Source: Kribbella turkmenica (lineage in GTDB: Bacteria; Actinomycetota; Actinomycetes; Propionibacteriales; Kribbellaceae). From it: a stretch of 38,146 nucleotides of DNA. The stretch covers positions 1 to 38,146 of the forward strand of contig NZ_SMKR01000060.1 of assembly GCF_004348725.1 (NCBI RefSeq). Direction: 5' to 3'. The first letter of the stretch is position 1, and every line of letters begins with the position of its first letter. Under the pieces are notes generated by a model, which worked only from the letters and a program-made list of their open reading frames with translations, ran no database searches and had not been told where the DNA came from. Made by a program: the position numbers and the translations under genes. Shown piece after piece: positions 19,274 through 27,891 of this stretch.

Positions 19274-22003
19274 GTGGCTCCAGAAACCAACACCTCGACG
19301 ATGACCAAGGACGCACCGCAGCCGGGCGCCGGCCGGCCGCGGATCCTGCTGCTGGACGGGCACTCGCTGGCCTACCGGGCGTTCTACGCGCTGCCGGTGG
19401 AGAACTTCTCCACCACCACCGGGCAGCACACGAACGCGGTGTACGGCTTCACCTCGATGCTGATCAACATGCTCCGGGACGAGCAGCCCACCCACGTCTG
19501 CGTCGCGTTCGACGTGTCCCGCAAGACCTTCCGCTCCGAGCAGTACGCGGAGTACAAGGCGGGCCGGTCGAAGTCGCCGGACGAGTTCAAGGGGCAGGTC
19601 TCGCTGGTGAAGGAGGTGCTGGAGGCGCTCCGGATCCCGACCGCCGAGATCGACGGCTGGGAGGCCGACGACATCATCGCCACGCTGGCGACGCAGGCGT
19701 CCGAGCAGGGCTTCGAGGTGCTCATCAGCAGCGGTGACCGGGACGCGTTCCAGCTGGTCAGCGACGACGTCACCGTGCTCTACCCGAAGCGCGGCGTGTC
19801 CGAGATCGCCCGGATGGACCCGGCCGCGGTCGTGGAGAAGTACGGCGTGACCCCGCGGCTGTACCCGGACCTGGCCGCGCTGGTGGGGGAGTCGAGCGAC
19901 AACCTGCCCGGTGTTCCGGGCGTGGGGCCGAAGACGGCGGCCAAGTGGCTGAACCAGTTCGGCTCGCTGAACGACGTGGTCGACCGGGTGAACGAAATCA
20001 AGGGCAAGGCCGGGGAGTCGCTGCGCGAGCACCTGGCCGACGTGATCCGGAACCGGCAGATCAACGAGCTGGTCCGCGACCTGACTCTGGACGTGACTGT
20101 CGACGACCTGGTCCGGACGCCGTGGGACCGGGACAAGGTGCACACGTTGTTCGACAGCCTCGAGTTCCGGGTGCTGCGCGAGCGGCTGGTCGCCGAGCAC
20201 GAGGAGGTCGACGCGACCGTCGACCACGGCTTCGAGCTGGACGGCGTCCAGCTGAAGCCCGGCGAGGTGGCCGGCTGGATCAAGGAGAACGTCAGCACCG
20301 GCGAGCGGGTCGGCGTCGCGGTCCAGGGCAGCTGGGGCCGCGGCACCGGTGAGATCACCGGTCTCGCGCTGGCGAGCACTTCGGGGGCGGCCGCCTGGTT
20401 CGACCCGACCGCGCTGACGCCGGACGACGACGCGGCCTGGCAGGCCTGGCTCGCCGACCCGAAGCAGCCGAAGGCACTGCACGACGCGAAGGGCCCGCTG
20501 CTGGGCTTCCTGGAGCGCGGCTGGACGCTGGCCGGGCTCAGCTCGGACACCCAGCTGAGTGCGTACCTGGCGCGTCCGGACCAGCGGTCGTACGACCTGG
20601 CCGACCTGACCGTCCGCTACCTCAAGCGCGAGCTGCGCAACGAGGAGGCCGACAACGGTCAGCTCAGCTTCGACGACGTCGAGGGCGGTCCGGCCGCGGA
20701 CGCAACCATGCTGCGCGCCCGGGCGATCGCCGACCTCGCGGACACGCTGGACACCGAGCTGGAGAAGCAGGCCGGGACGACGTTGCTGGCGGACGTCGAG
20801 CTGCCGCTGATCGATGTCATCGCCGGCATGGAGCGGGACGGGATCGCCGTCGACCGGCCGTACCTGGAGGAGCTCGAGGACCGGTTCGCCACCGGCGTGC
20901 GGGAGGCCGCCGCGTCGGCGTACGAGGTGATCGGCAAGGAGATCAACCTCGGCTCGCCGAAGCAGCTGCAGGTGGTGCTGTTCGACGAGCTGCAGATGCC
21001 GAAGACCAAGCGGACCAAGACCGGCTACACCACCGACGCGGACTCGCTGCAGGCGCTGTTCGAGAAGACCGAGCACCCGTTCCTGGCGTACCTGCTGGCG
21101 CACCGGGACGCGACCCGGCTGCGGCAGACGGTCGAGGGGCTGCTGAAGACGATCAGCCCGAAGGACGGCCGGATCCACACCACGTTCAACCAGACGATCG
21201 CGGCGACCGGGCGGCTCAGCTCGACCGACCCGAACCTGCAGAACATCCCGATCCGGACCGAGGAGGGCCGCCGGATCCGGCAGGCGTTCGTCGTCGGCGA
21301 GGGCAACGAGTCGCTGATGTCGGCCGACTACAGCCAGATCGAGATGCGGATCATGGCGCACGTCTCCGAGGACGAGGGGCTGATCTCGGCATTCAACTCG
21401 GGCATGGACTTCCACTCGGTGACCGCATCCCGGGTGTTCTCGGTGGAGCCGTCGGCGGTCACGCAGGAGCAGCGGGCCAAGATCAAGGCGATGAACTACG
21501 GCCTCGCCTACGGCCTGTCGGCGTACGGGCTGAGCCAGCAGCTCAAGATCGGTGTGGACGAGGCCAAGGGGTTGATGGACGAGTACTTCGAGCGCTTCGG
21601 CGGTGTCCGCGACTACCTGCGCAGCATCGTCATCGACGCCGGCAAGAGCGGCTACACCGAGACGATCCTGGGCCGCCGGCGCTACCTGCCGGACCTGACC
21701 AGCGACAACCGGCAGCGCCGCGAGATGGCCGAGCGGATGGCGCTGAACGCGCCGATCCAGGGATCGGCGGCGGACGTGATCAAGATGGCGATGCTGAAGG
21801 TGGACGCGTCGCTGCGGGAGTCCGACCTGAAGTCGCGGATGCTGCTGCAGGTGCACGACGAACTGGTCTTCGAGATCGCGCCGGGGGAGCGCGAGGCGCT
21901 CGAGGAACTGGTCCGCCGGGACATGGGCCACGCGGTCGAGATGGCCGTCCCGCTGGACGTCTCGATCGGCATCGGCCGCACCTGGCACGAAGCCGCCCAC
22001 TAG
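19274..22003 (+). CDS. polA: DNA polymerase I
   Basis: 909-residue repair and Okazaki-fragment-processing polymerase. The N-terminal 5'-nuclease domain (about 14-310) has LLLDGHSLAYRAF, EADDIIATLA, SSGDRDAFQL and the helix-hairpin-helix LPGVPGVGPKTAA. The middle region (about 315-500) is where proofreading 3'-5' exonuclease motifs would be; I cannot find the acidic DxE pattern, so it is probably inactive, as in other actinobacterial and Thermus PolA. The polymerase domain has motif A with Asp685 (ADYSQIEMR), motif B (RAKIKAMNYGLAYG) and motif C with Asp862 (VHDELVFE). Full length. Transcribed alone, with a terminator at 22032. Confidence 0.97.
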   Translation: MAPETNTSTMTKDAPQPGAGRPRILLLDGHSLAYRAFYALPVENFSTTTGQHTNAVYGFTSMLINMLRDEQPTHVCVAFDVSRKTFRSEQYAEYKAGRSKSPDEFKGQVSLVKEVLEALRIPTAEIDGWEADDIIATLATQASEQGFEVLISSGDRDAFQLVSDDVTVLYPKRGVSEIARMDPAAVVEKYGVTPRLYPDLAALVGESSDNLPGVPGVGPKTAAKWLNQFGSLNDVVDRVNEIKGKAGESLREHLADVIRNRQINELVRDLTLDVTVDDLVRTPWDRDKVHTLFDSLEFRVLRERLVAEHEEVDATVDHGFELDGVQLKPGEVAGWIKENVSTGERVGVAVQGSWGRGTGEITGLALASTSGAAAWFDPTALTPDDDAAWQAWLADPKQPKALHDAKGPLLGFLERGWTLAGLSSDTQLSAYLARPDQRSYDLADLTVRYLKRELRNEEADNGQLSFDDVEGGPAADATMLRARAIADLADTLDTELEKQAGTTLLADVELPLIDVIAGMERDGIAVDRPYLEELEDRFATGVREAAASAYEVIGKEINLGSPKQLQVVLFDELQMPKTKRTKTGYTTDADSLQALFEKTEHPFLAYLLAHRDATRLRQTVEGLLKTISPKDGRIHTTFNQTIAATGRLSSTDPNLQNIPIRTEEGRRIRQAFVVGEGNESLMSADYSQIEMRIMAHVSEDEGLISAFNSGMDFHSVTASRVFSVEPSAVTQEQRAKIKAMNYGLAYGLSAYGLSQQLKIGVDEAKGLMDEYFERFGGVRDYLRSIVIDAGKSGYTETILGRRRYLPDLTSDNRQRREMAERMALNAPIQGSAADVIKMAMLKVDASLRESDLKSRMLLQVHDELVFEIAPGEREALEELVRRDMGHAVEMAVPLDVSIGIGRTWHEAAH

Positions 22004-22031
22004 GCGCTTCGCCCTAGCCCCACCTCAGCAC

Positions 22032-22065
22032 ACCGGCCGTACCAGCTCCGCCTGGTGCGGCCGGT
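22032..22065 (+). terminator. polA terminator hairpin with a duplicated 3' arm
   Basis: 14-bp stem with one G-T pair (22032-22045 ACCGGCCGTACCAG with 22052-22065 CTGGTGCGGCCGGT) and loop CTCCGC. The 3' arm sequence is repeated exactly at 22085-22098, so the 5' arm has two possible partners. The convergent Nudix gene ends 7 nt beyond the second copy. Confidence 0.75.
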
Positions 22066-22104
22066 CGGGCTATACGGCCAGGCGCTGGTGCGGCCGGTTG
22101 GCTG

Positions 22105-22578
22105 TCAGGGGCGTTCGAAGACCGGCAGCGGGTCGGGGGACAGGGCCCGGGCGATGCACTCGCGGTCGCGTGCCGGCAGGTCCGGCAGGTCGGACAACGG
22201 GAACCAGGCGACCTCGAGGGACTCGTCGTCGTTCACCCGCGGCTCGCCGTGCAGCGGGCGGCAGCGGAAGCAGAGGTCGAGGAACTGGACCTGGTCGCCG
22301 TTGGGGTAGCTCGACGGCGGGAGCGCCTCCGTGCTGACCAGCCGCTCGACCTCGACCGTGACCGCGGTCTCCTCCTGGACCTCGCGGGCCAGGCCGACCG
22401 CCGGCTGCTCGCCCGGCTCGAGGATGCCGGCGACCAGACTCCAGTGACCGGTGTCCGCGCGCCGTACCAGCAGGACCTGCCCGGCGTCGTCCAGGACCAC
22501 ACCGGTGATGCCGGTCAGCCAGAGCAGGTCGTGCCCGATCTTCGCGCGCAGGTCGATGATGAACTTCGGGGTCGCCAT
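22105..22578 (-). CDS. Nudix hydrolase
   Basis: 157-residue hydrolase of nucleoside diphosphate-X compounds. The Nudix box spans residues 51-73 with Gly51, Glu57, Arg65-Glu66 and Glu69-Glu70 in place (GILEPGEQPA... REVQEET); the last Gly of the consensus is replaced by Thr, a common change. I start it at ATG 22578, with TAGGGT 7 nt upstream. An in-frame extension to 22749 is Arg-rich and would cross the LacI-type operator. Substrate unknown; house-cleaning of oxidised nucleotides is one possibility. Confidence 0.88.
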   Translation of the reverse strand: MATPKFIIDLRAKIGHDLLWLTGITGVVLDDAGQVLLVRRADTGHWSLVAGILEPGEQPAVGLAREVQEETAVTVEVERLVSTEALPPSSYPNGDQVQFLDLCFRCRPLHGEPRVNDDESLEVAWFPLSDLPDLPARDRECIARALSPDPLPVFERP

Positions 22579-22585
22579 GGTCTGA

Positions 22586-22591
22586 ACCCTA
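22586..22591 (-). promoter_or_regulatory. Leaderless -10 element of the Nudix gene
   Basis: Minus-strand TAGGGT (within TATAGGGT) ends 7 nt before the ATG at 22578. No typical -35 is seen. Confidence 0.5.
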
Positions 22592-22647
22592 TAGACACCG
22601 GCAGCGGCGGTTAGTTTCCGCAAGAAAGTTGGCCGCCGAGCCGCAAT

Positions 22648-22662
22648 GGGAAGCGCTTTCCC
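22648..22662. promoter_or_regulatory. LacI/GalR-type operator
   Basis: GGGAAGCGCTTTCCC, a near-palindrome around AAGCGCTT, is the form bound by actinobacterial LacI-family sugar repressors. It lies 135 nt before the sugar-binding lipoprotein gene and 70 nt before the divergent Nudix gene. No LacI gene is in the window, so the regulator would be encoded elsewhere. Confidence 0.6.
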
Positions 22663-22704
22663 CGCAAGACGCCGACAGCGACCGGCCGATTCCGGCGAGT
22701 AACG

Positions 22705-22729
22705 TCCGAACCCTTCCGAAGTCATCCGA
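22705..22729 (+). repeat. Helically phased TCCGA direct repeats
   Basis: TCCGA occurs at 22705, 22715 and 22725, exactly 10 bp apart, and again at 22753, where it forms ATCCGA-N7-TCGGAT (22752-22770). This lies 28-93 nt before the lipoprotein gene and may be a second regulator site. Apart from this and the LacI-type operator, I see nothing else in the 219-nt gap. Confidence 0.45.
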
Positions 22730-22797
22730 TCTGTGCGATCCTCCCGCAAAGATCCGAGATCCTATCGGATATGGCATAACCGGGATCGGGAGGCACA

Positions 22798-24552
22798 ATG
22801 CGCGATGACCTCAGAACGACGACGGTGAAACGGCGCTCGGTCGTCGCCGGGGCGCTCGGAATCGCCGCCACCGGCGGCAGCGGACTCCTGAGCGGGTGCG
22901 GCTCCGGTACGGCGGAGACCGGCGCCGATCCCGAGAGCCTGGCCCAGCCTCCGGCCGAGCTCGCACCAGTGACGACGGGCGTCAACTACCCGCCCGGGTA
23001 CGTCGGCCCGAAGGCGCGCCGGCGGACGGCGATCGTCAGCGAGCCGGTCACCTTCACCGTGGTCGTCCCGCAGAGTCTGACCGTCGGCGACTGGTCGAAG
23101 AACGAGTTCACCCGCTGGATGGAGCAGCAGACCGGGATCAGGATCCGGTGGCGTCAGGTGGCCGGCAAGGGCGACGACGCCGAGACGATGACCAAGGTCA
23201 ACGCGATGATCGCGGCCGGCGACGTACCGGACGCCTTCCTCGGCATCACCTTCACGCGTTCCCAGCTCTACCTCTACGGCACCCAGAACCTCTTCCTCGA
23301 CCTGACGCCGTACCTCGACCGGTACGCGCCGAACCTGCGGGAGGCGATGAAGGACTACCCCGAAGCCGGCAAGCTGATGGTTTCGCCGGACAAGGGCACC
23401 TACAGCTTCCCCGACATCAACGACTGCTACCACTGCCGTGCCTCGAACGGCCGGGCGTTGCTGAATGCCGAGTGGGTCCGCGAGGTCGGCCTGGCGATGC
23501 CCACGACCACGGACGAGTTCCGCGAGGTGCTGACGGCGTTCGAGAAGGCTGATGTCGCGGGCGGCGGCAAGACGATCCCGTTCGGCGGCTACAAGGACGC
23601 TCCGCTGGACACGTACTTCATGAACGCGTTCCTCTACAACCCGGGCGAGCCCTGGCTGGTCGTCGACGACGGCAAGGTCCGGGCGAACTACGTCCGGGAC
23701 GAGTGGCGCGAGGGACTGAAGTACCTGCACGGCCTGTACGCCGACGGCCTGCTGGCGAAGGACATCTTCACCGCCAACGAGGACCAGATCAAACGGTACG
23801 GCGACAACCCCGGCGGCCCCATCCTCGGCGGCGCCCGGGTCTACTACTGGGGCACCTTGATGACCCTGGACCTGGTCGACCCGAAGGCCCGCTGGCACCA
23901 GTACGAGACGATGGAGCCGCTGAAGGGCCCGGCCGGTGTCCAGGTCGCTCCCTGGGACTACCTCAACGTCGGCCTGGAGGTGTCCACCCTGGTCGTCACC
24001 CGCAAGTGCGCGCGCCCGGATCTGCTGGTCCGCTGGGCCGACTACCAACTGGACCTCGAGGTCGTGCTGCGCTCGTACGCCGGCCCCGGCTTCCGCTGGT
24101 CGGCCAAGGGCGACAAGGGCATCAACGGCAGGCAGTCGATCTACGGCTACGACTCCTGGAACACCGACGAGACCAAGGGCAAGACCTGGGACCAGTACGG
24201 CGTGATGTACCGGTCGGGCGACTTCCGCCTCGCCGAGCGGGTGAATCCGCGGCAGCCGACGTTCGAGTCGCCGCTGTACGAGCAGACCAGGGACCACCTC
24301 TTCCCGTACCGGCAGCCGATGGAGCAGCAGTTCCCGCCGGTGACGCTGGAGGCGGACCAGGCCGCGCTCGACGCGGAGATCGGGCTGAACCTGAAGACCG
24401 AGGTGACCACGTCGCTGGCCAAGTTCGTCACCGGCCGGCTCGATCCGTCCGACGACGCGCAGTGGAACGACTACCTGGACCGCATCCAGCGGATCGGGCT
24501 GCAGCCCTACCTGGAGATCCAGCAGGCCGCCTACGAGACCTACCAGGGGTGA
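22798..24552 (+). CDS. Extracellular sugar-binding lipoprotein of an ABC importer (LplA/LipO-like)
   Basis: 584-residue family 1 extracellular solute-binding protein. The N-terminus has KRRSVV (11-16), a twin-arginine-like motif, then a hydrophobic stretch and lipobox LLSGC with Cys34, so it is an exported lipoprotein, possibly by Tat. The mature part has the large-binding-protein pattern (VNAMIAAGDVPDAFLG, LFLDLTPYLDRYAPN). The two downstream permeases are of the LplB/YtcP type found with poly- or oligosaccharide uptake, which supports a carbohydrate ligand. The ATG has GGGAGG at 22788-22793. Its stop overlaps the next ATG (TGATG). The ligand itself cannot be named. Confidence 0.87.
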   Translation: MRDDLRTTTVKRRSVVAGALGIAATGGSGLLSGCGSGTAETGADPESLAQPPAELAPVTTGVNYPPGYVGPKARRRTAIVSEPVTFTVVVPQSLTVGDWSKNEFTRWMEQQTGIRIRWRQVAGKGDDAETMTKVNAMIAAGDVPDAFLGITFTRSQLYLYGTQNLFLDLTPYLDRYAPNLREAMKDYPEAGKLMVSPDKGTYSFPDINDCYHCRASNGRALLNAEWVREVGLAMPTTTDEFREVLTAFEKADVAGGGKTIPFGGYKDAPLDTYFMNAFLYNPGEPWLVVDDGKVRANYVRDEWREGLKYLHGLYADGLLAKDIFTANEDQIKRYGDNPGGPILGGARVYYWGTLMTLDLVDPKARWHQYETMEPLKGPAGVQVAPWDYLNVGLEVSTLVVTRKCARPDLLVRWADYQLDLEVVLRSYAGPGFRWSAKGDKGINGRQSIYGYDSWNTDETKGKTWDQYGVMYRSGDFRLAERVNPRQPTFESPLYEQTRDHLFPYRQPMEQQFPPVTLEADQAALDAEIGLNLKTEVTTSLAKFVTGRLDPSDDAQWNDYLDRIQRIGLQPYLEIQQAAYETYQG

Positions 24553-25484
24553 TGACCGTGGCCACCGCGACACCCGCCGCACCGACGGGAACCCCGGCTC
24601 CCGTGCGCGAGACCCGGTCCGACCGGATCGTGATGATCTGCAACTACACCGCACTCGGCCTGTTCACGCTGGCCGTCCTCTACCCGCTGGTCTACGTCGC
24701 CAGTGCTTCCCTCAGCGACCCGAAGAACGTGGTCTCCGGCGAGGTCTGGCTGTGGCCGGTCGGCTGGAGCGTGGAGGCGTTCACGGCGATTTTCGACTAC
24801 GACTCGATCGTCAGCGGCTTCTCGAACTCGATCGTGTACGCCGCCGGCGGTGCCCTGCTCGCGACCGCGCTGACCCTGCTCGCGGCGTACCCGCTGTCCC
24901 GGCGGGGGTTGCCGGGCAAGGGCCTGATCATGGCGCTGTTCGTGTTCACGATGATGTTCAGCGGCGGCCTGATCCCGACGTACCTGGTGGTCGACCGGCT
25001 CGGGCTGCTGAACACACGCTGGGCGATCATCCTGCCGGCGGCGCTCGCGGTCTGGAACATGATCATCACCCGGACCTTCTTCCAGACCACGATCCCCGAG
25101 GAGCTGGCCGAGGCCGCGAAGGTCGACGGCTGCAGCGACGTCGGCTTCTTCTGGCGGATCGTGCTGCCGCTGAGCAAGCCGATCATCGCGGTGAACCTGC
25201 TGTTCTACGCCGTCGCCCAGTGGAACTCCTGGTTCAACGCGCTGATCTACCTGACCAGCGAGCACCTGTTCCCGCTGCAGCTCGTTCTGCGCCAGATCCT
25301 GATCCAGAACAACTTCGACCCGTCCCAGGTCCGCGACACCGCCGAGCTGATCCGGATGAAGGAGTTGCAGGAGCAGCTGAAGTTCTCGCTGATCGTGATC
25401 GCCACCATTCCGCCACTGCTGATCTACCCCTTCGTGCAGAAGCACTTCGTCAAGGGGGCCATGGTCGGCTCGTTGAAGGGCTGA
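24552..25484 (+). CDS. Carbohydrate ABC permease (LplC/YtcP-like)
   Basis: 310-residue permease with six predicted helices. The EAA loop that contacts the ATPase is EELAEAAKVDGCSDVGFFWRI, and the C-terminus VQKHFVKGAMVGSLKG is typical of the YtcP/LplC subfamily. The ATG overlaps the lipoprotein stop. The frame is open far upstream, but that is a shadow of the preceding gene. No ABC ATPase is encoded in the operon, so the importer probably uses a shared MsiK-type ATPase, as many actinobacterial sugar importers do. Confidence 0.9.
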   Translation: MTVATATPAAPTGTPAPVRETRSDRIVMICNYTALGLFTLAVLYPLVYVASASLSDPKNVVSGEVWLWPVGWSVEAFTAIFDYDSIVSGFSNSIVYAAGGALLATALTLLAAYPLSRRGLPGKGLIMALFVFTMMFSGGLIPTYLVVDRLGLLNTRWAIILPAALAVWNMIITRTFFQTTIPEELAEAAKVDGCSDVGFFWRIVLPLSKPIIAVNLLFYAVAQWNSWFNALIYLTSEHLFPLQLVLRQILIQNNFDPSQVRDTAELIRMKELQEQLKFSLIVIATIPPLLIYPFVQKHFVKGAMVGSLKG

Positions 25485-25496
25485 ACCCATGGCTCT

Positions 25497-25607
25497 ACTG
25501 ATGCCACGCCTCCGGCGCGGCGGGTCATGGGGCTCGACCTCCCGGTCTTCCCTCGTCGCTCCAGTCGCTCCGCTCCCTCCACTCCTCAGTCCAGACCGGG
25601 AGGCCCC
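25497..25607 (+). repeat. 111-bp intergenic repeat element, copy 2
   Basis: Second copy of the element at 16465-16575, same length and orientation. CCTCCCGGTCT (25538-25548) pairs with AGACCGGGAGG (25593-25603), again with a 44-nt loop and again enclosing the Shine-Dalgarno of the next gene. A 40-codon frame runs from the ATG at 25489 (4 nt after the upstream stop) to a TGA overlapping the downstream ATG (ATGA). All five codon differences from copy 1 inside the element are non-synonymous in that frame. Confidence 0.9.
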
Positions 25608-26582
25608 ATGACCACCGAAACCCTGGTACGACGTACGCCCGCGCACAGCGCCACCCGGCCGAAGAAGCAGGCGGTCGGGCTCGGCGCCCGGATGCGGCGG
25701 AACTGGCAGCTCTACGCGATGCTCGCGCTGCCGTTGCTCTGGCTGGCGATCTTCGCCTACTGGCCGATGTACGGCGCGATCATCGCGTTCAAGGACTACA
25801 ACGTGGTCGACGGCATCCTCGGCAGCCGGTGGGTCGGCTTCAAGCACTTCGAGCGGTTCGTGGAGTCGTACCAGTTCTGGCGGCTGCTGAAGAACACGCT
25901 GATCCTGCACGTGTACGAGCTCCTCGCGACGTTCTGGCTGCCGATCCTGCTCGCGCTCGGGTTGAACATGGCCCGGCGGCGCTGGTACCGACGGTCGGTC
26001 CAGCTGATCACCTACGCGCCGCACTTCATCTCGACCGTCGTCGTGGTGGGTCTGATCGTGGTGATCGTCGACCCGAACAGCGGCGTGCTGAACCAGTTCC
26101 TCGGGCTGCTGGGGATCGGGCCGATCGACCTCCTGAGCAACCCCGACTACTTCCGGCACCTGTACGTGTGGTCGGGTGCCTGGCAGACCATGGGCTTCTC
26201 GGCGATCATCTACCTGGCCGCGCTGACCAGCGTCGCGCCGGAACTCCACGAGGCCGCGATCGTCGACGGTGCGTCCCGGCTGCGCCGGCTCTGGCACATC
26301 GACCTGCCGGCGATCCGGCCGGTCGCGGTGATCCTGCTGATCCTGAACATCGGGTCGATCATGTCGGTCGGGTTCGAGAAGGTCCTGCTGCTGCAGAACA
26401 CGCTGAATCTGCAGACATCCGAGGTGCTGGACACGTACGTCTACAAGCTCGGGTTCGCGTCGCAGGTGCCGCAGTTCAGCTATGCGGCCGCGATCGGCCT
26501 GTTCAGGTCGGTGGTCGGCCTGGCACTCCTGGTCCTGGCCAACGCGTTCGCCCGGCGGTTCGCGCGCAGCAGCCTGTGGTGA
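25608..26582 (+). CDS. Carbohydrate ABC permease (LplB/YteP-like)
   Basis: 324-residue partner permease. A basic cytoplasmic N-terminus leads to helix 1 (LYAMLALPLLWLAIFAYW) and the LplB hallmark YAPHFISTVVVVG. The EAA loop is PELHEAAIVDGASRLRRLW. I start it at ATG 25608 because GGGAGGCCCC at the end of the repeat precedes it. The frame is open to 25527 inside the repeat, but the repeat also occurs before livF, so those residues are unlikely to belong to the protein. It ends 1 nt from the convergent flippase gene, with no terminator between. Confidence 0.9.
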   Translation: MTTETLVRRTPAHSATRPKKQAVGLGARMRRNWQLYAMLALPLLWLAIFAYWPMYGAIIAFKDYNVVDGILGSRWVGFKHFERFVESYQFWRLLKNTLILHVYELLATFWLPILLALGLNMARRRWYRRSVQLITYAPHFISTVVVVGLIVVIVDPNSGVLNQFLGLLGIGPIDLLSNPDYFRHLYVWSGAWQTMGFSAIIYLAALTSVAPELHEAAIVDGASRLRRLWHIDLPAIRPVAVILLILNIGSIMSVGFEKVLLLQNTLNLQTSEVLDTYVYKLGFASQVPQFSYAAAIGLFRSVVGLALLVLANAFARRFARSSLW

Positions 26583-26583
26583 G

Positions 26584-27849
26584 TCAGCTGTCGTCGGAGG
26601 TCTGGCGGTGCAGTCCGGCCGCCAGGCCCACCGACAGCAGGACCGCGCAGCCGCTGGTCATCGCGACCAGCACCTGCACCCCGGTCATGCCGGTCGCGAG
26701 GTCGGTGCCCAGGACGATCCCGGCGCCGATCGCGAGTACGATCAGCCCGCTCCAGATCAGCAACGCGGCCCGCTTCTCCTGCTGCGCGATCGCGGCGTAG
26801 GCGACCAGTTGCAGGACGGCGTACGCCGAGCCGGCGATCGCGAACAGCCAGGTGTACGGACCAAGGGGACCGTAGTGCTCCTTCCCGCCGATCACGGCCA
26901 CTACCACGTCAGGCAGGAGCAACGCACCCGCGACCGTACATACACCGAGTCCGGCGACCGCCCGGATCGCCCGGCGCAGCCGGACCGTGTCGCCGGGGGA
27001 GCTGGCGAGCGACGGGAACACGATCACGATCACGAACTGCGGCAGGAACAGGCAGGCCTTCGCCACGATCACTCCGGCCGCGTAGTACCCACTGTGCCGG
27101 CCGTCGAGCAGTGCCCGGGCGAACAGCACGTCCGCGTTGGCGATCGCGAAGAACGCGAGCAGCGTGTGCGTGCCGTGCACCGTCTCCCGGAGTACCTCTT
27201 TGACCTGCTGTGGTGTTCCGCCGGCCGAGCCGCGCAGCAGGAAGCCACCGAGCAGAGCCGGTACGGCGGCGCCGAGGGCGAGCCCGGTCATCGCTGCGTC
27301 GAGCGATGGCTGGATCAGCAGCGCACCACCACCCAGGACAACTCTGCCCACTCCGACCGAGGTGTAGACCGCGGCCACTTCGGTCCAGCGGTGACTGCCC
27401 TGCAGTACGCCGAGCTGTGAGCCCATCAGCGTGAGACAGCCGAGCGTGGGTGCGAGCAGCAGGATCGCGACCGCCGAGTCGATGTGCAGCAGCCAGACCA
27501 GCAGCGGCGTCGCCAGCGCGCAGACGAGCGTGAGTCCGAGCGCGGCGCGACGTCCGGCCTTGAGCATCGCGTCGGACAGGGCTGCCGCCCCCTCACCGGC
27601 GTGGGTGGCGAGCCGGCGAGCGCCTGTTGCCTGCAGACCGAGCGACGCGACGTTGCCGATCAGCAGCAGGCCGAGCAGTGCGGTGATCGCGCCGAACTGC
27701 TCAGGCACGAGCCGGTGCACGGCAATCAAGGTGAAACCGTAAGCGGCTACGTTCATGATGGCCATGCCGACGGCAACGACGGTCGCGCTGCGCAGGAACG
27801 CCAAACGGGGCGACTTGGGCTCTTGCTCAGGTGTGGCTTCCGCGCTCAT
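26584..27849 (-). CDS. Polysaccharide-type flippase (MOP superfamily, Wzx/MurJ-like)
   Basis: 421-residue integral membrane protein with about 12 hydrophobic helices. It has the features of oligosaccharide-lipid flippases: an early helix followed by RLVPEQFGAITALLGLL, a second-half restart near HTLLAFFAIANADVLFARALL, and GYYAAGVIVAKACLFLPQ. It probably exports a lipid-linked glycan for the cell envelope; the substrate is unknown. It diverges from the large membrane protein gene at 27892 across 42 nt, suggesting common regulation. ATG start with GAGG about 9 nt upstream. It converges on the sugar permease with a 1-nt gap. Confidence 0.8.
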   Translation of the reverse strand: MSAEATPEQEPKSPRLAFLRSATVVAVGMAIMNVAAYGFTLIAVHRLVPEQFGAITALLGLLLIGNVASLGLQATGARRLATHAGEGAAALSDAMLKAGRRAALGLTLVCALATPLLVWLLHIDSAVAILLLAPTLGCLTLMGSQLGVLQGSHRWTEVAAVYTSVGVGRVVLGGGALLIQPSLDAAMTGLALGAAVPALLGGFLLRGSAGGTPQQVKEVLRETVHGTHTLLAFFAIANADVLFARALLDGRHSGYYAAGVIVAKACLFLPQFVIVIVFPSLASSPGDTVRLRRAIRAVAGLGVCTVAGALLLPDVVVAVIGGKEHYGPLGPYTWLFAIAGSAYAVLQLVAYAAIAQQEKRAALLIWSGLIVLAIGAGIVLGTDLATGMTGVQVLVAMTSGCAVLLSVGLAAGLHRQTSDDS

Positions 27850-27891
27850 GCTCTACTGCCTCGTGACGAGCAACGGGAGGGAAAGGGTTTC

